Of a stretch of DNA of 10,659 bases, positions 1 through 6,255 are shown one piece after another; the stretch's first letter is position 1, and every line of letters begins with the position of its first letter. A program made the translations under genes and the position numbers. Source of the DNA: Planctomycetota bacterium (GTDB taxonomy: Bacteria; Planctomycetota; Phycisphaerae; WQYP01); assembly GCA_021785155.1 (NCBI GenBank), contig JAJYGE010000270.1, positions 1 to 10,659 on the forward strand, read 5' to 3'. The notes below the pieces were generated by a model. The model worked only from the letters and a program-made list of their open reading frames with translations, was not told the DNA's origin and did not search any database.

Positions 1-346
1 TAAAATTCAGATCAAGCGGGTTTATGATGAACCATCTTCCGCTGACGGATTGCGGATTCTCGTAGAGCGCCTCTGGCCGCGGGGAGTGACCAAAGAAAAG
101 GCCGCAATTGACCTGTGGCTCAAAGATGTCGCTCCCAGCACGGAACTGAGGAAGTGGTTCGGCCACGATCCGGTGAAATGGGAAGAATTTAAAAAGCGGT
201 ATTGGGATGAGCTGCGGCATAATCAGCCAGCGGTGGAAAACCTGCGGGCATACATGAAGAAAGGCAACGTCACATTTGTCTACGCGGCGCGTGATGAAAT
301 GCACAATGGCGCATCGGCCCTGCGGGAATTCCTTGCGCTCGCGTAG
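1..346 (+). CDS. DUF488 family protein (YeaO-like), 5' end outside window
   Basis: The reading frame is open from base 2 to a TAG stop at 344-346, giving about 114 visible residues. The first visible residues, KIQIKRVYDEPS, match the usual N-terminus of this family, so probably only the initiator codon and a residue or two are missing; no start codon is visible in frame at the edge. The family hallmark RILVERLWPRG is followed by a Trp- and Lys-rich segment (DLWLKDVAPSTELRKWFGHDP, split here only as a description of residues around 40-60) and a C-terminal strand with VYAARD. DUF488 proteins are small, cytosolic and of unknown biochemical role; their short conserved charged motifs have suggested nucleic-acid or nucleotide binding, but that is not shown here. 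The peroxiredoxin gene follows 61 nt later on the same strand, so the two may be co-transcribed. Confidence 0.85.
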   Translation, partial: KIQIKRVYDEPSSADGLRILVERLWPRGVTKEKAAIDLWLKDVAPSTELRKWFGHDPVKWEEFKKRYWDELRHNQPAVENLRAYMKKGNVTFVYAARDEMHNGASALREFLALA

Positions 347-407
347 GAGTGGCACCAGGTTGAGGCCGATGAGATTATATTTATTGGTCCATGCGGAAAT
401 AAATGCA

Positions 408-1052
408 ATGAAAAAACCCAATCGGAAAATTGCCGCAGATGTAAAACGGCTCAAAACGAGAACAGAGGCCAGGACGAACAGCACCATCGAAGCACCAGAT
501 TGGTCAACAATTCCGGCTCCGGTGGATGACGGCGCGGCCCGCCATCTGGTGGGCATGCGAGTCCCTTCCATCGCACTTGCCGCTACCGATGGCACGACGG
601 TAAACCTGTTCACACTTCCGGGCAGGGTTGTGGTCTATGCGTATCCACGGACGGGAAAGCCCGGTATTGCCAATCCAGACGGGTGGGATTTGATTCCCGG
701 CGCACGCGGATGTACGCCGCAGTCCTGCGCCTTCCGAGATCATTTTGCGCGGTTGAAAACCGTAGGTATTCGCCATTTGTTCGGCCTTTCCACACAAAGC
801 CCGGATTATCAGCGCGAAGTCGCGGAGCGATTGCATCTGCCATTTCCAATTCTTTCAGATGCCGATCTCATCTTGGCCAGAGCCATGCGTCTGCCGACGT
901 TTGAAACCGGAGGAATGACGTTGCTCAAACGTCTCACGATGGTGATACTGGATGGTACGGTTGAGCACGTTTTTTATCCGGTCTTTCCACCGGATCAGAA
1001 TGCCGCCGAGGTGGCGACGTGGCTGGCATCCCGCCCCGGCGGACGCGGATGA
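408..1052 (+). CDS. Thiol peroxiredoxin (AhpC/TSA, BCP-like)
   Basis: This 214-residue protein has a thioredoxin-fold peroxiredoxin core from about residue 48 to 208. It should reduce hydrogen peroxide or organic hydroperoxides in the cytosol using thiol donors. The active-site segment is PGARGCTPQSCAFRD: C102 is the expected peroxidatic cysteine, and C107, at the same four-residue spacing as in BCP-type enzymes, is the likely resolving cysteine. The C-terminal part (LPTFE, MTLLKRLT, HVFYPVFPPD) is typical of the peroxiredoxin subgroup with an intact VYAYPRTG strand. The N-terminal 35 residues are Lys/Arg/Thr-rich and not part of the fold. Start choice is uncertain: ATG 408 has only a weak upstream purine run, and ATG 369 is an in-frame alternative with GAGG just 3 nt before it. 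There is no signal peptide. It lies between DUF488 and a toxin-antitoxin pair and ends 8 nt before an inverted repeat. Confidence 0.87.
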   Translation: MKKPNRKIAADVKRLKTRTEARTNSTIEAPDWSTIPAPVDDGAARHLVGMRVPSIALAATDGTTVNLFTLPGRVVVYAYPRTGKPGIANPDGWDLIPGARGCTPQSCAFRDHFARLKTVGIRHLFGLSTQSPDYQREVAERLHLPFPILSDADLILARAMRLPTFETGGMTLLKRLTMVILDGTVEHVFYPVFPPDQNAAEVATWLASRPGGRG

Positions 1053-1060
1053 GCCATCGG

Positions 1061-1087
1061 TTTCATGCGGAATTTACCCGCATGAAA
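1061..1087. promoter_or_regulatory. Inverted repeat before vapBC: operator or terminator
   Basis: TTTCATGCGG (1061-1070) and its exact reverse complement CCGCATGAAA (1078-1087) are separated by 7 nt. The repeat ends one base before the -35 box of the vapB promoter and begins 8 nt after the peroxiredoxin stop. Ribbon-helix-helix antitoxins commonly bind palindromes at their own promoter, so an autoregulatory operator is the preferred reading. An RNA hairpin that ends the upstream transcript is the alternative; no T-run follows it, which argues against a classical intrinsic terminator. Confidence 0.5.
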
Positions 1088-1116
1088 TTGGCCGGAAGTG
1101 GATTCTACTGTATAAT
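1088..1116 (+). promoter_or_regulatory. vapBC promoter
   Basis: A -35-like TTGGCC (1088-1093) and a perfect -10 TATAAT (1111-1116) are separated by exactly 17 nt. Transcription would start near 1123, giving a leader of about 24 nt that contains GGAG (1132-1135) before the vapB ATG at 1147. The promoter abuts the inverted repeat at 1061-1087, as expected for an autoregulated toxin-antitoxin operon. Confidence 0.6.
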
Positions 1117-1146
1117 CCTAATGTATATGTTGGAGATGAATTTGTT

Positions 1147-1380
1147 ATGTTCCGAACGCAACTTTATCTGACGGACGATGAACACAGGGGACTCAACGCA
1201 CTATGCCTGACAACAGGGCGAAGCCAAAGCGACCTGATCAGGGAGGCTGTTGACCGGCTTATCGAACAATTCAGTGATAAACAAAGAGAGCGTGTGCTGA
1301 ACCGAGCGGCGGGGATATGGGCGGACCGCAAAGATCTTCCTGATTTCCGGACTTTGCGTTCCCAATGGGATAGAGGATGA
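1147..1380 (+). CDS. VapB-like ribbon-helix-helix antitoxin
   Basis: This 77-residue protein begins with a beta strand and two helices typical of a ribbon-helix-helix DNA-binding domain (about residues 2-42: FRTQLYLTDDEHRGL, then TTGRSQSDLIREAVDRLIEQF in two pieces). The C-terminal tail, ending DFRTLRSQWDRG, is of the kind that wraps around and blocks a PIN toxin. It would dimerise, repress its own promoter and neutralise the VapC product encoded immediately downstream. ATG 1147 was chosen because the domain begins right there; GGAG lies 11 nt upstream, a rather long spacing. The stop codon at 1378-1380 overlaps the first possible vapC ATG. Confidence 0.85.
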   Translation: MFRTQLYLTDDEHRGLNALCLTTGRSQSDLIREAVDRLIEQFSDKQRERVLNRAAGIWADRKDLPDFRTLRSQWDRG

Positions 1381-1382
1381 AC

Positions 1383-1769
1383 ATGCCCAAGGCGATATTG
1401 GTCGATACAGATGTGATGATCGATTATCTGCGCGGAAATGAAAAAGCCGTGTCGTTTCTGAAAAGACACGCGGATCATATTGTATTGTCCTCCATTACCG
1501 TGGCGGAATTGTACGCGGGTGTTCGGGGCGGCGCGGAGCAAGAACTCCTGGACGCCGTTTTTGCTTTATTCCGGACCATTCCGGTTACGGTGGAGAATGC
1601 CAGGATTGGCGGATTGTTGAAGCAGACCTTCGGCAGGTCGCATGGGGTGGGCTTGGCCGATGCGATCATTGCCGCAACATCCCAGATTGAGAATTCTGAT
1701 CTGGCCACACTCAATACGAAACATTATCCGATGCTCGCGGGGATTAAGGCCGCCTATTCAAAGAAATAA
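1383..1769 (+). CDS. vapC: VapC-like PIN-domain toxin ribonuclease
   Basis: A PIN-domain protein of about 128 residues, a Mg-dependent endoribonuclease of the type II VapBC toxin family. Numbered from the upstream ATG at 1377, the acidic active-site residues are D10 (ILVDTDVMIDYL), E44 (SSITVAELYAG) and D95 (GVGLADAIIAA), with the usual ATLNTKHY strand near the C-terminus (N113). All key residues are intact, so the toxin looks functional. Two starts are possible: ATG 1377 overlaps the antitoxin stop as ATGA, but the AGAGG at 1372-1376 touches it directly, whereas ATG 1383 has that ribosome-binding site 6 nt upstream. I prefer 1383. Coupled translation after vapB would keep antitoxin in excess. 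Confidence 0.9.
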   Translation: MPKAILVDTDVMIDYLRGNEKAVSFLKRHADHIVLSSITVAELYAGVRGGAEQELLDAVFALFRTIPVTVENARIGGLLKQTFGRSHGVGLADAIIAATSQIENSDLATLNTKHYPMLAGIKAAYSKK

Positions 1770-1785
1770 TCCTGTTTTGATGTTG

Positions 1786-1794
1786 TGGTATAAT
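1786..1794 (+). promoter_or_regulatory. Extended -10 promoter, predicted leaderless start
   Basis: TGG directly before TATAAT (1789-1794) makes a TGn extended -10 element, which can work without a good -35 box; none is apparent at the right distance. The expected transcription start, 6-7 nt after the -10, falls on the A of the ATG at 1801. No Shine-Dalgarno sequence can fit in between, so the mRNA is predicted to be leaderless. It separates the second gene pair from vapBC, giving it its own transcription unit. Confidence 0.5.
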
Positions 1795-1800
1795 ACCGAC

Positions 1801-1992
1801 ATGGAGAAGATCGGACGCAAATTTGACTCTCATCGCGCGGCGGATGCGGCGGATCGGGCCTATTACAGGTCTCTTTCTCCCGCACAACGCATGGATATTC
1901 TGCTGGAACTGATCAACACCCAACGGAGCAACGATGAAACTTCCCAAAGACTTGCGCGAGTTTGTCGCGTTGTTAAACGCCGCCCGCGTTAG
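1801..1992 (+). CDS. Small protein paired with nucleotidyltransferase (putative antitoxin-like)
   Basis: This 63-residue, highly charged, cytosolic protein carries the pattern AADAADRAYYRSLSPAQRMDILLELI (described over residues 13-38) and ends in RLARVCRVVKR. Small proteins with this YYRSLSP..R.DILLELI core are, to my knowledge, commonly encoded directly before nucleotidyltransferase-like genes in many bacteria, which makes a two-component, possibly toxin-antitoxin-like unit plausible. No DNA-binding motif is evident. The gene overlaps the following one by 59 nt in another frame, and the C-terminal RVVKR part lies inside the overlap, so the overlap seems genuine. ATG 1801 is chosen because the conserved region begins shortly after it; it has no ribosome-binding site and lies at the predicted transcription start. 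Function is inferred from context only. Confidence 0.65.
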   Translation: MEKIGRKFDSHRAADAADRAYYRSLSPAQRMDILLELINTQRSNDETSQRLARVCRVVKRRPR

Positions 1993-2383
1993 GTACGTGA
2001 TCGTCGGCGGATACGCGGTGGCATTTCATGGCAGACCACGGTTCACAGGCGACATCGATATATTTATCGATAGGTCTGTTGATAACGGTAAAAAAGTTGT
2101 CAGCGTACTGAATTCCTTCGGATTCGCGGAACTGAAGGTGACGGCTGAAGATTTGTGCCGGGACGATCTGGTATTGCAGCTCGGGTTTCCGCCGAACCGC
2201 ATTGATGTCATGACATCCATTGACGGCGTAAGCTTCGAACAATCTTGGGCGACACGGGCGGAGGCGACGGTGGCTGAATTGCCCATGCACTTTATCAGCC
2301 GCGAACTACTTATTCTGAACAAGAAGTGTGCCGGCCGCCCCAAGGACCTCGCCGATGTCGAGGATCTTTCATCGCCGGAATAA
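1934..2383 (+). CDS. Nucleotidyltransferase-fold protein (AbiEii/MNT-like)
   Basis: A 149-residue protein with the minimal nucleotidyltransferase fold. Motif 1 is VIVGGYAVAFHG (G25-G26), followed by the metal-binding pair in GDIDIFID (D40, D42) and a likely third acidic residue D91 (NRIDVMTSIDG). The C-terminal K-rich loop with GRPKDLADVEDL resembles the RxKDxxD element of AbiEii-type enzymes. The catalytic residues appear intact, so nucleotide transfer onto a protein or RNA partner is likely; the substrate is unknown. The start at 1934 has CGGAG (1924-1928) 5 nt upstream. It is co-expressed with the overlapping 63-residue gene before it, and the pair sits next to vapBC, supporting a toxin-antitoxin or abortive-infection role. 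That role is inference. Confidence 0.8.
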   Translation: MKLPKDLREFVALLNAARVRYVIVGGYAVAFHGRPRFTGDIDIFIDRSVDNGKKVVSVLNSFGFAELKVTAEDLCRDDLVLQLGFPPNRIDVMTSIDGVSFEQSWATRAEATVAELPMHFISRELLILNKKCAGRPKDLADVEDLSSPE

Positions 2384-2691
2384 AATCCCCGGAATGTCAC
2401 CACCTTTGATCTGGTACGAACACAAGGCTATAAATGGACAAGAACCTCCAGAATACAGCCTTGCTGATCTGGCCGGCGATTTATTGGCCTGGCAGTTGCA
2501 GGACTTGGAGACAACCAGGGTGGTGTCGCATAACCTGACACAATCTCATGCCGATTATTACTTGGTCAGCAAAGTACATGCTGGGATTAAATATTGACCT
2601 GAATCTCTTCCTTCATTGTGCGTCGATGGACACTGCCACCAAGGCGTAATTGGCCCAATTGCATGAATACCTGTGACATGGGATCAACTCA
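2384..2691. other. Region without a recognisable gene
   Basis: About 308 bases lie between the nucleotidyltransferase stop and the copA stop. A 67-codon + frame (ATG 2394 to stop 2595-2597) exists, but it has no ribosome-binding site and its product resembles nothing I know. A small palindrome with arms AATTGG/CCAATT lies near 2648-2660; its loop would be too small for a stable terminator. No convincing T-tailed hairpin was found for either of the two converging transcripts. Confidence 0.5.
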
Positions 2692-5268
2692 TTATAATTT
2701 TACTTGCCGCAGGCGAAGGGCGTTGGTGATGACCGAAACGCTGCTGAAGCTCATGGCGGCGGCGGCGATCATGGGGCTTAGCAGGATACCGAAAAATGGA
2801 TACAAAATGCCCGCGGCAATGGGTATGCCCAGAATGTTGTAGCCGAAGGCCCAGGCCAGATTCTGACGGATATTGCGCATGGTGGCGAGGCTTAATTGCC
2901 GGGCCTGAAGGATCCCGGCTAAATCACCGTGCAGCAGTGTAACGCCGGCGCTGGCGATGGCGACATCCGTTCCGGTACCCATGGCAATGCCCACATCCGC
3001 CTGCGCCAGTGCCGGGGCATCGTTGATACCATCACCCGCCATGGCGACTTTTCTGCCCTGGCTTTGCAGGCGACGAATAACCTGATCCTTTTCCTGCGGC
3101 AATACATTGGCTTCAACGGTGTCAATTCCGATCTGTCGGGCCACAGCGGTGGCCGTCGCGTTATTGTCGCCGGTAATCATCACCACAGAAAGGCCGTGTG
3201 CTTTGATCTGGTTCACCATTGCCGCCGCACCGGGTCGAATCGGATCCGTTGTGCCAAGCAGGCCCATCAGCGTGCCATCGGCGGTTACATACATGATCGT
3301 CTGCGCCCGCTGGCGCAATAATTCCGATTGAGTTTTCAATGAATCGGTGGAAATGTTGTGTCTGCGCATCATCGTCAGATTGCCGATGGAGACATAACGA
3401 CCACTTATTTTCCCGCTTACACCTTCGCCACTGATGGACTGAAATTCCAGAACCGGCAAAACTGTAAGGCGTTTTTCTTCCGCCGCCTGCACGATCGCCG
3501 CCGCCAGCGGATGCTCACTGCCGCGCTCCAGTGAAGCCGCGACTTGCAGCAATTCATCAACGGATACTCCGGCCTGCGGCTGGAATGTCACCACCTTGGG
3601 TTTGCCCTCAGTAAGCGTGCCGGTTTTATCCAGAGCTATCGTGTCGATTTGTTCCATGCGTTCCAGAACTTCGGCGTTTTTAATCAGCACGCCGGATTTG
3701 GCCGCCCGGCCAATGCCCACCATGATCGACATCGGCGTGGCCAGCCCTAATGCGCACGGGCAGGCAATCATCACCACCGCCACCGCATTGACCAGCGCAT
3801 AGGCCAGAGCGGGGGCGGGGCCGAAGATGGACCATAAAATAAAGGTCAGAACGGCGGAAGCCACAACAGCGGGCACGAAAATGCCGGCAACTCTATCGGC
3901 TAGTTTTTGAATCGGTGCGCGACTTCTCTGGGCCTGGGAAACCAAATTGACAATTTGTGCCAACATGGTGGCCGCGCCGACTTTTTGCGCTTCAATCAGC
4001 AGACCGCCGGTGCCATTGACCGTGCCCCCGATGACCGTATCTCCCCGCTTTTTGACCACGGGCATGGGTTCACCAGAGATCATGGATTCGTCCACGGTGC
4101 TCGACCCTTCCCGCACGACGCCGTCGGTGGGAATTCTTTCGCCGGGGCGTACGCGAAGTTTATCTCCCACGGCCAGGTACTCGAGCGGTACATCCTGTTC
4201 TTTGCCATCAGGATCAATGCGTCGGGCGCTTTTCGGTGCAAGGGCAAGAAGTTCCCGTATGGCGGCTCCGGTCTTGCCTCGTGCACGCAATTCCAAGACC
4301 TGCCCCAACAAGACCAGTACGGTAATGACGGCGGCGGCTTCAAAGTAAGTGGCCACGATGCCCGGATGTGATTGAAAGGCCCGTGGAAATAGTCCCGGCA
4401 CCAGCGTTGCCACGAAACTGTAGCCGTACGCCACGCCCACACCCAAACTAATGAGCGTGAACATATTGAGATTCCACGTTTTAATTGAAATCCAGGCCCG
4501 GACAAAAAAGGGCCAGCCGCACCAGAATACCACTGGTGTTGCCAGTGCAAGATTTACCCAGTTCAACCACGCGGAACCGTTCAAACCGGCTACGCCAAAA
4601 TCGCCCAGCATCGACAATACAAACACCGGTGCCGTCAATATCAGGCCGATCCAGAATCGGCGATACATGTCGATAAGTTCCGGATTGGCACTCTCCTCCG
4701 ATTGCACTTCCATTGGCTCCAGGGCCATGCCGCATTTGGGGCATGCGCCAGGTTGGTCACGGACTATTTCCGGGTCCATCGGGCAGATATATTTTATGCT
4801 CTTGGCACCGCTTGCGGCGGTCGAAATGACGGATACCGGCACCTGACCGCCACCGAACGGCTTTGATTTTACCGGCACGCCCAATTGCACCATCGTCCCG
4901 GAGGTTGTGGCTATCGCAGGTTTATTGACGAATTTGGCCGGATCGGCCTTGAACTTTTCCAGACAGCTTCCAGCGCAAAAATAATAGGTGGTACCGGCAT
5001 AATCCCATTTTCCGGCGGCTTTTTCCGGCGTTACTTTCATGCCGCATACCGGATCCATGTGTGCCGTGGCGGCAACAGATTTGTTGAGGTATTGTTCAGG
5101 ATTGGCCTGAAACTTTTGCTGACACCCTTTTCCGCAGAAATAGTAGGTTATGCCGGCATAATCACTCTGGCCCGCCGCCTTTTCCGGCGTTACTTTCATG
5201 CCGCATACCGGATCCATGTGTGGGCCTGCATTTATGGGAACATTGGATATCTGCAGTTGGGTATTCAT
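2692..5268 (-). CDS. copA: Copper-translocating P1B-type ATPase with two YHS domains
   Basis: This 858-residue inner-membrane pump should export Cu(I) (possibly Ag(I)) using ATP. From the N-terminus: YHS domain 1 (about 17-62; C22, C45, C49), YHS domain 2 (70-115; C75, C98, C102), a Pro/Gly linker, a heavy-metal-binding motif (160-183; YICPMDP then CPKCGM), and the P1B core. Core landmarks are SGEP 398-401 in the actuator domain, the intramembrane CPC 503-505, the phosphorylation loop DKTGT (D547), SEHP 584-587, the GDGINDAP hinge 745-752, and YN 810-811 plus MSFSS in the last two helices, as in Cu(I) pumps. A classical HMA domain is absent; the YHS domains replace it. The gene starts 16 nt after csoR with AAGG upstream of the ATG, so the two form a copper-responsive operon. 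The two YHS units share a 43-bp identical stretch, showing a recent duplication. Confidence 0.95.
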   Translation of the reverse strand: MNTQLQISNVPINAGPHMDPVCGMKVTPEKAAGQSDYAGITYYFCGKGCQQKFQANPEQYLNKSVAATAHMDPVCGMKVTPEKAAGKWDYAGTTYYFCAGSCLEKFKADPAKFVNKPAIATTSGTMVQLGVPVKSKPFGGGQVPVSVISTAASGAKSIKYICPMDPEIVRDQPGACPKCGMALEPMEVQSEESANPELIDMYRRFWIGLILTAPVFVLSMLGDFGVAGLNGSAWLNWVNLALATPVVFWCGWPFFVRAWISIKTWNLNMFTLISLGVGVAYGYSFVATLVPGLFPRAFQSHPGIVATYFEAAAVITVLVLLGQVLELRARGKTGAAIRELLALAPKSARRIDPDGKEQDVPLEYLAVGDKLRVRPGERIPTDGVVREGSSTVDESMISGEPMPVVKKRGDTVIGGTVNGTGGLLIEAQKVGAATMLAQIVNLVSQAQRSRAPIQKLADRVAGIFVPAVVASAVLTFILWSIFGPAPALAYALVNAVAVVMIACPCALGLATPMSIMVGIGRAAKSGVLIKNAEVLERMEQIDTIALDKTGTLTEGKPKVVTFQPQAGVSVDELLQVAASLERGSEHPLAAAIVQAAEEKRLTVLPVLEFQSISGEGVSGKISGRYVSIGNLTMMRRHNISTDSLKTQSELLRQRAQTIMYVTADGTLMGLLGTTDPIRPGAAAMVNQIKAHGLSVVMITGDNNATATAVARQIGIDTVEANVLPQEKDQVIRRLQSQGRKVAMAGDGINDAPALAQADVGIAMGTGTDVAIASAGVTLLHGDLAGILQARQLSLATMRNIRQNLAWAFGYNILGIPIAAGILYPFFGILLSPMIAAAAMSFSSVSVITNALRLRQVKL
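5021..5222. repeat. Tandem YHS-domain duplication in copA, 43-bp perfect repeat
   Basis: The 43 bases at 5021-5063 recur without a mismatch at 5180-5222. The period is 159 bp, or 53 codons, and corresponds to one YHS domain plus linker. Outside the identical core the two units differ (for example AGQSDYAGI against AGKWDYAGT), so the copies have begun to diverge or the core has been homogenised by gene conversion. Confidence 0.9.
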
Positions 5269-5284
5269 AACTTCGACCTTTCAG

Positions 5285-5674
5285 TCAGCGGTCAATGTGG
5301 CACACCAGTTGGAGGAGTTCTTCATACGCCGCATCCGCCAGTGCGCCGCCGGCGCGGATGTTATGGGATACACAATGTTTAAGATGATGGCCTAAAAGTT
5401 TTCGGGCCACACTGGCCAACGATTTGTGAACGGCGGATATCTGAATGAGAATATCCGCACAATAGCGATCTTGTTCCACCATATCATGCAACCCGCGGAT
5501 TTGTCCCTCAATTCTTTTGAGGCGGTGGAGGTTGCTGATTTTGGTATTCGGATCAACCGCTCTGGCTGTTCCACCCGAGCCGATGCGATGAAACCGACCA
5601 TGCGTTTTTTCGGCAACAGCGGCGTCATTGGAAATCCGCGCGGTCCGACGATAGCATTTTAATTTCTCCGGCAT
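5285..5674 (-). CDS. csoR: CsoR-family copper-sensing repressor
   Basis: A 129-residue all-helical DUF156/CsoR-type repressor that would release DNA when it binds Cu(I). The conserved opening NLHRLKRIEGQIRGL is at 48-62. Metal ligands are C72, H97 and C101, with exactly the 25-residue and 4-residue spacings of the Cys-His-Cys site of Mycobacterium tuberculosis CsoR (C36, H61, C65), and Y71 matches its neighbouring Tyr. This supports copper over nickel or persulfide sensing. The N-terminal 45 residues extend beyond most family members and are basic. The start is supported by GGAGT (5683-5687 on the minus strand) 8 nt upstream, and no internal Met precedes the domain. A palindrome typical of CsoR operators lies just upstream, and copA is the next gene, so autoregulation of a csoR-copA operon is expected. 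Confidence 0.92.
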   Translation of the reverse strand: MPEKLKCYRRTARISNDAAVAEKTHGRFHRIGSGGTARAVDPNTKISNLHRLKRIEGQIRGLHDMVEQDRYCADILIQISAVHKSLASVARKLLGHHLKHCVSHNIRAGGALADAAYEELLQLVCHIDR

Positions 5675-5690
5675 CACATGACACTCCAAA

Positions 5691-5715
5691 GTATATACCC
5701 CCATGGGGTATATAC
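5691..5715. promoter_or_regulatory. CsoR-type operator palindrome
   Basis: Perfect 11-bp arms GTATATACCCC (5691-5701) and GGGGTATATAC (5705-5715) flank a 3-nt centre. A G/C tract framed by A/T-rich TATAC ends is the known architecture of CsoR/RcnR-family operators. The site is 16 nt before the csoR ATG and covers the predicted transcription start, so bound repressor would block initiation. Confidence 0.85.
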
Positions 5716-5718
5716 ACC

Positions 5719-5747
5719 ATACTAGCAAGGTTTCGGTGGGAAAACAA
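5719..5747 (-). promoter_or_regulatory. csoR-copA promoter
   Basis: Read on the minus strand, TTGTTT (-35, 5742-5747) is followed after exactly 17 nt by TAGTAT (-10, 5719-5724). The transcription start then falls around 5711-5713, inside the CsoR-type palindrome, which fits copper-relieved repression. Confidence 0.6.
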
Positions 5748-5819
5748 ATCGGTGGTGGGCATAATCCCGGGATTGTGTGGGGGAGCATGCGCGGGATGGA
5801 TGTAAATGAAACACAGTCG

Positions 5820-5999
5820 AGTGGGGGCTTCTGACCGCCGGAAAGGAAGCTGTCGCTCGCTCTATGGTGAATTGTGCTCACCAACCCTGCGGGGCGGGGG
5901 CCAGGAGGCCGTGGGCTTTGGCGCTCGTCGTCAACGTATGTTCCCATACACTTTCCTCCTCCCTTCGCGCCCACAACCCCCTGGCCCTCCGTCAATCCT
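5820..5999 (-). ncRNA. Candidate structured RNA or hairpin-rich element of unknown family
   Basis: On the minus strand, 5987-5969 pairs with 5916-5898 in an uninterrupted 19-bp helix including three G.U wobbles. Inside it, 5952-5933 forms a hairpin of eight pairs (core GUAUG/CAUAC plus U.G, G.U and A-U) capped by a GGAA tetraloop of the GNRA class. On the plus strand each wobble becomes a C.A mismatch, so the folding signal belongs to minus-strand RNA. Further 3' come a TGGTGA/TCACCA hairpin (5883-5865) and a possible GCTTC/GAAGC stem (about 5851-5827). No good promoter was found for it near 6000-6040. It does not match RNase P, 4.5S, tmRNA or any riboswitch core I can recall. It could be an independent small RNA, a far-upstream csoR leader segment, or a dispersed repeat. 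Confidence 0.35.
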
Positions 6000-6161
6000 A
6001 ATATTTAGGCGTGACAGAGCACTCGTTACTACTTTCTCCACACTGGCGACTGCCGCGCAAAACGCGCGGTGCAAGCACACGCGGGTAAAGAGGGATGGGG
6101 CGTCCCAGCACCACGTCCGGATTTATTGCCACGCCCCCCGTGTCATGGCGTCACACACCGC

Positions 6162-6190
6162 TTGTCGGAGGCCCCGGATGGGCGTATAAT
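6162..6190 (+). promoter_or_regulatory. adk promoter
   Basis: TTGTCG (-35, 6162-6167), a 17-nt spacer and a perfect TATAAT (-10, 6185-6190) form a strong sigma-70-like promoter. The start is predicted near 6197, about 59 nt before the adk ATG. Confidence 0.7.
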
Positions 6191-6197
6191 ATCGCCA

Positions 6198-6216
6198 GAG
6201 CTGCGGGAGGCGGCTC
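6198..6216 (+). promoter_or_regulatory. 5'-terminal stem-loop of the adk leader
   Basis: GAGCTGC (6198-6204) pairs with GCGGCTC (6210-6216), including one U.G pair, around a GGGAG loop. It would form within a base or two of the predicted 5' end of the adk mRNA. Such terminal hairpins often protect messages from 5'-dependent decay; that role is inferred. There is no following U-run, so it is not a terminator. Confidence 0.4.
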
Positions 6217-6255
6217 CCAATTGTTTAATCCATTGAGGGCGGATAGGAGGCTTTT

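Noticed and set aside
276..407. Peroxiredoxin frame extended to ATG 276
   Set aside because: It would overlap the DUF488 coding region by 70 nt in another frame, and the added residues have no similarity to the family.
1164..1541. Long minus-strand open frame opposite vapB and vapC
   Set aside because: It is a shadow of two clearly recognised genes, with no ribosome-binding site and no recognisable domain.
2648..2660. Palindrome AATTGGGCCAATT as a copA terminator
   Set aside because: A hairpin would have five pairs and a 3-nt loop with no T-run on either side.
5763..5774. Perfect 12-bp palindrome AATCCCGGGATT
   Set aside because: It is too short to stand out, has no fixed relation to a start site, and lies upstream of the csoR -35 box without a matching second copy.
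5830..5865. GGAAAGGAAGC in a G/C-rich stretch resembling the 4.5S/SRP RNA apical loop
   Set aside because: The loop has an extra A, the conserved internal-loop bases do not match, and the flanks do not pair into the long SRP hairpin.
5945..5975. Minus-strand GAGGAAAGT resembling RNase P RNA CR-I
   Set aside because: The match stops after nine bases, the pairing partner of the outer helix is too close for a P RNA of normal length, and no CR-IV/CR-V sequence is found.
5675..5995. Upstream extension of the csoR reading frame to an ATG at 5995
   Set aside because: The extension runs through the operator, the promoter and the structured segment, and has low-complexity sequence. ATG 5674 has a good ribosome-binding site.
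5806..6189. Plus-strand 127-codon open frame before adk
   Set aside because: Its product is low-complexity and Arg/Pro-rich without a domain, it spans the structured segment and the adk -10 box, and no ribosome-binding site precedes it.
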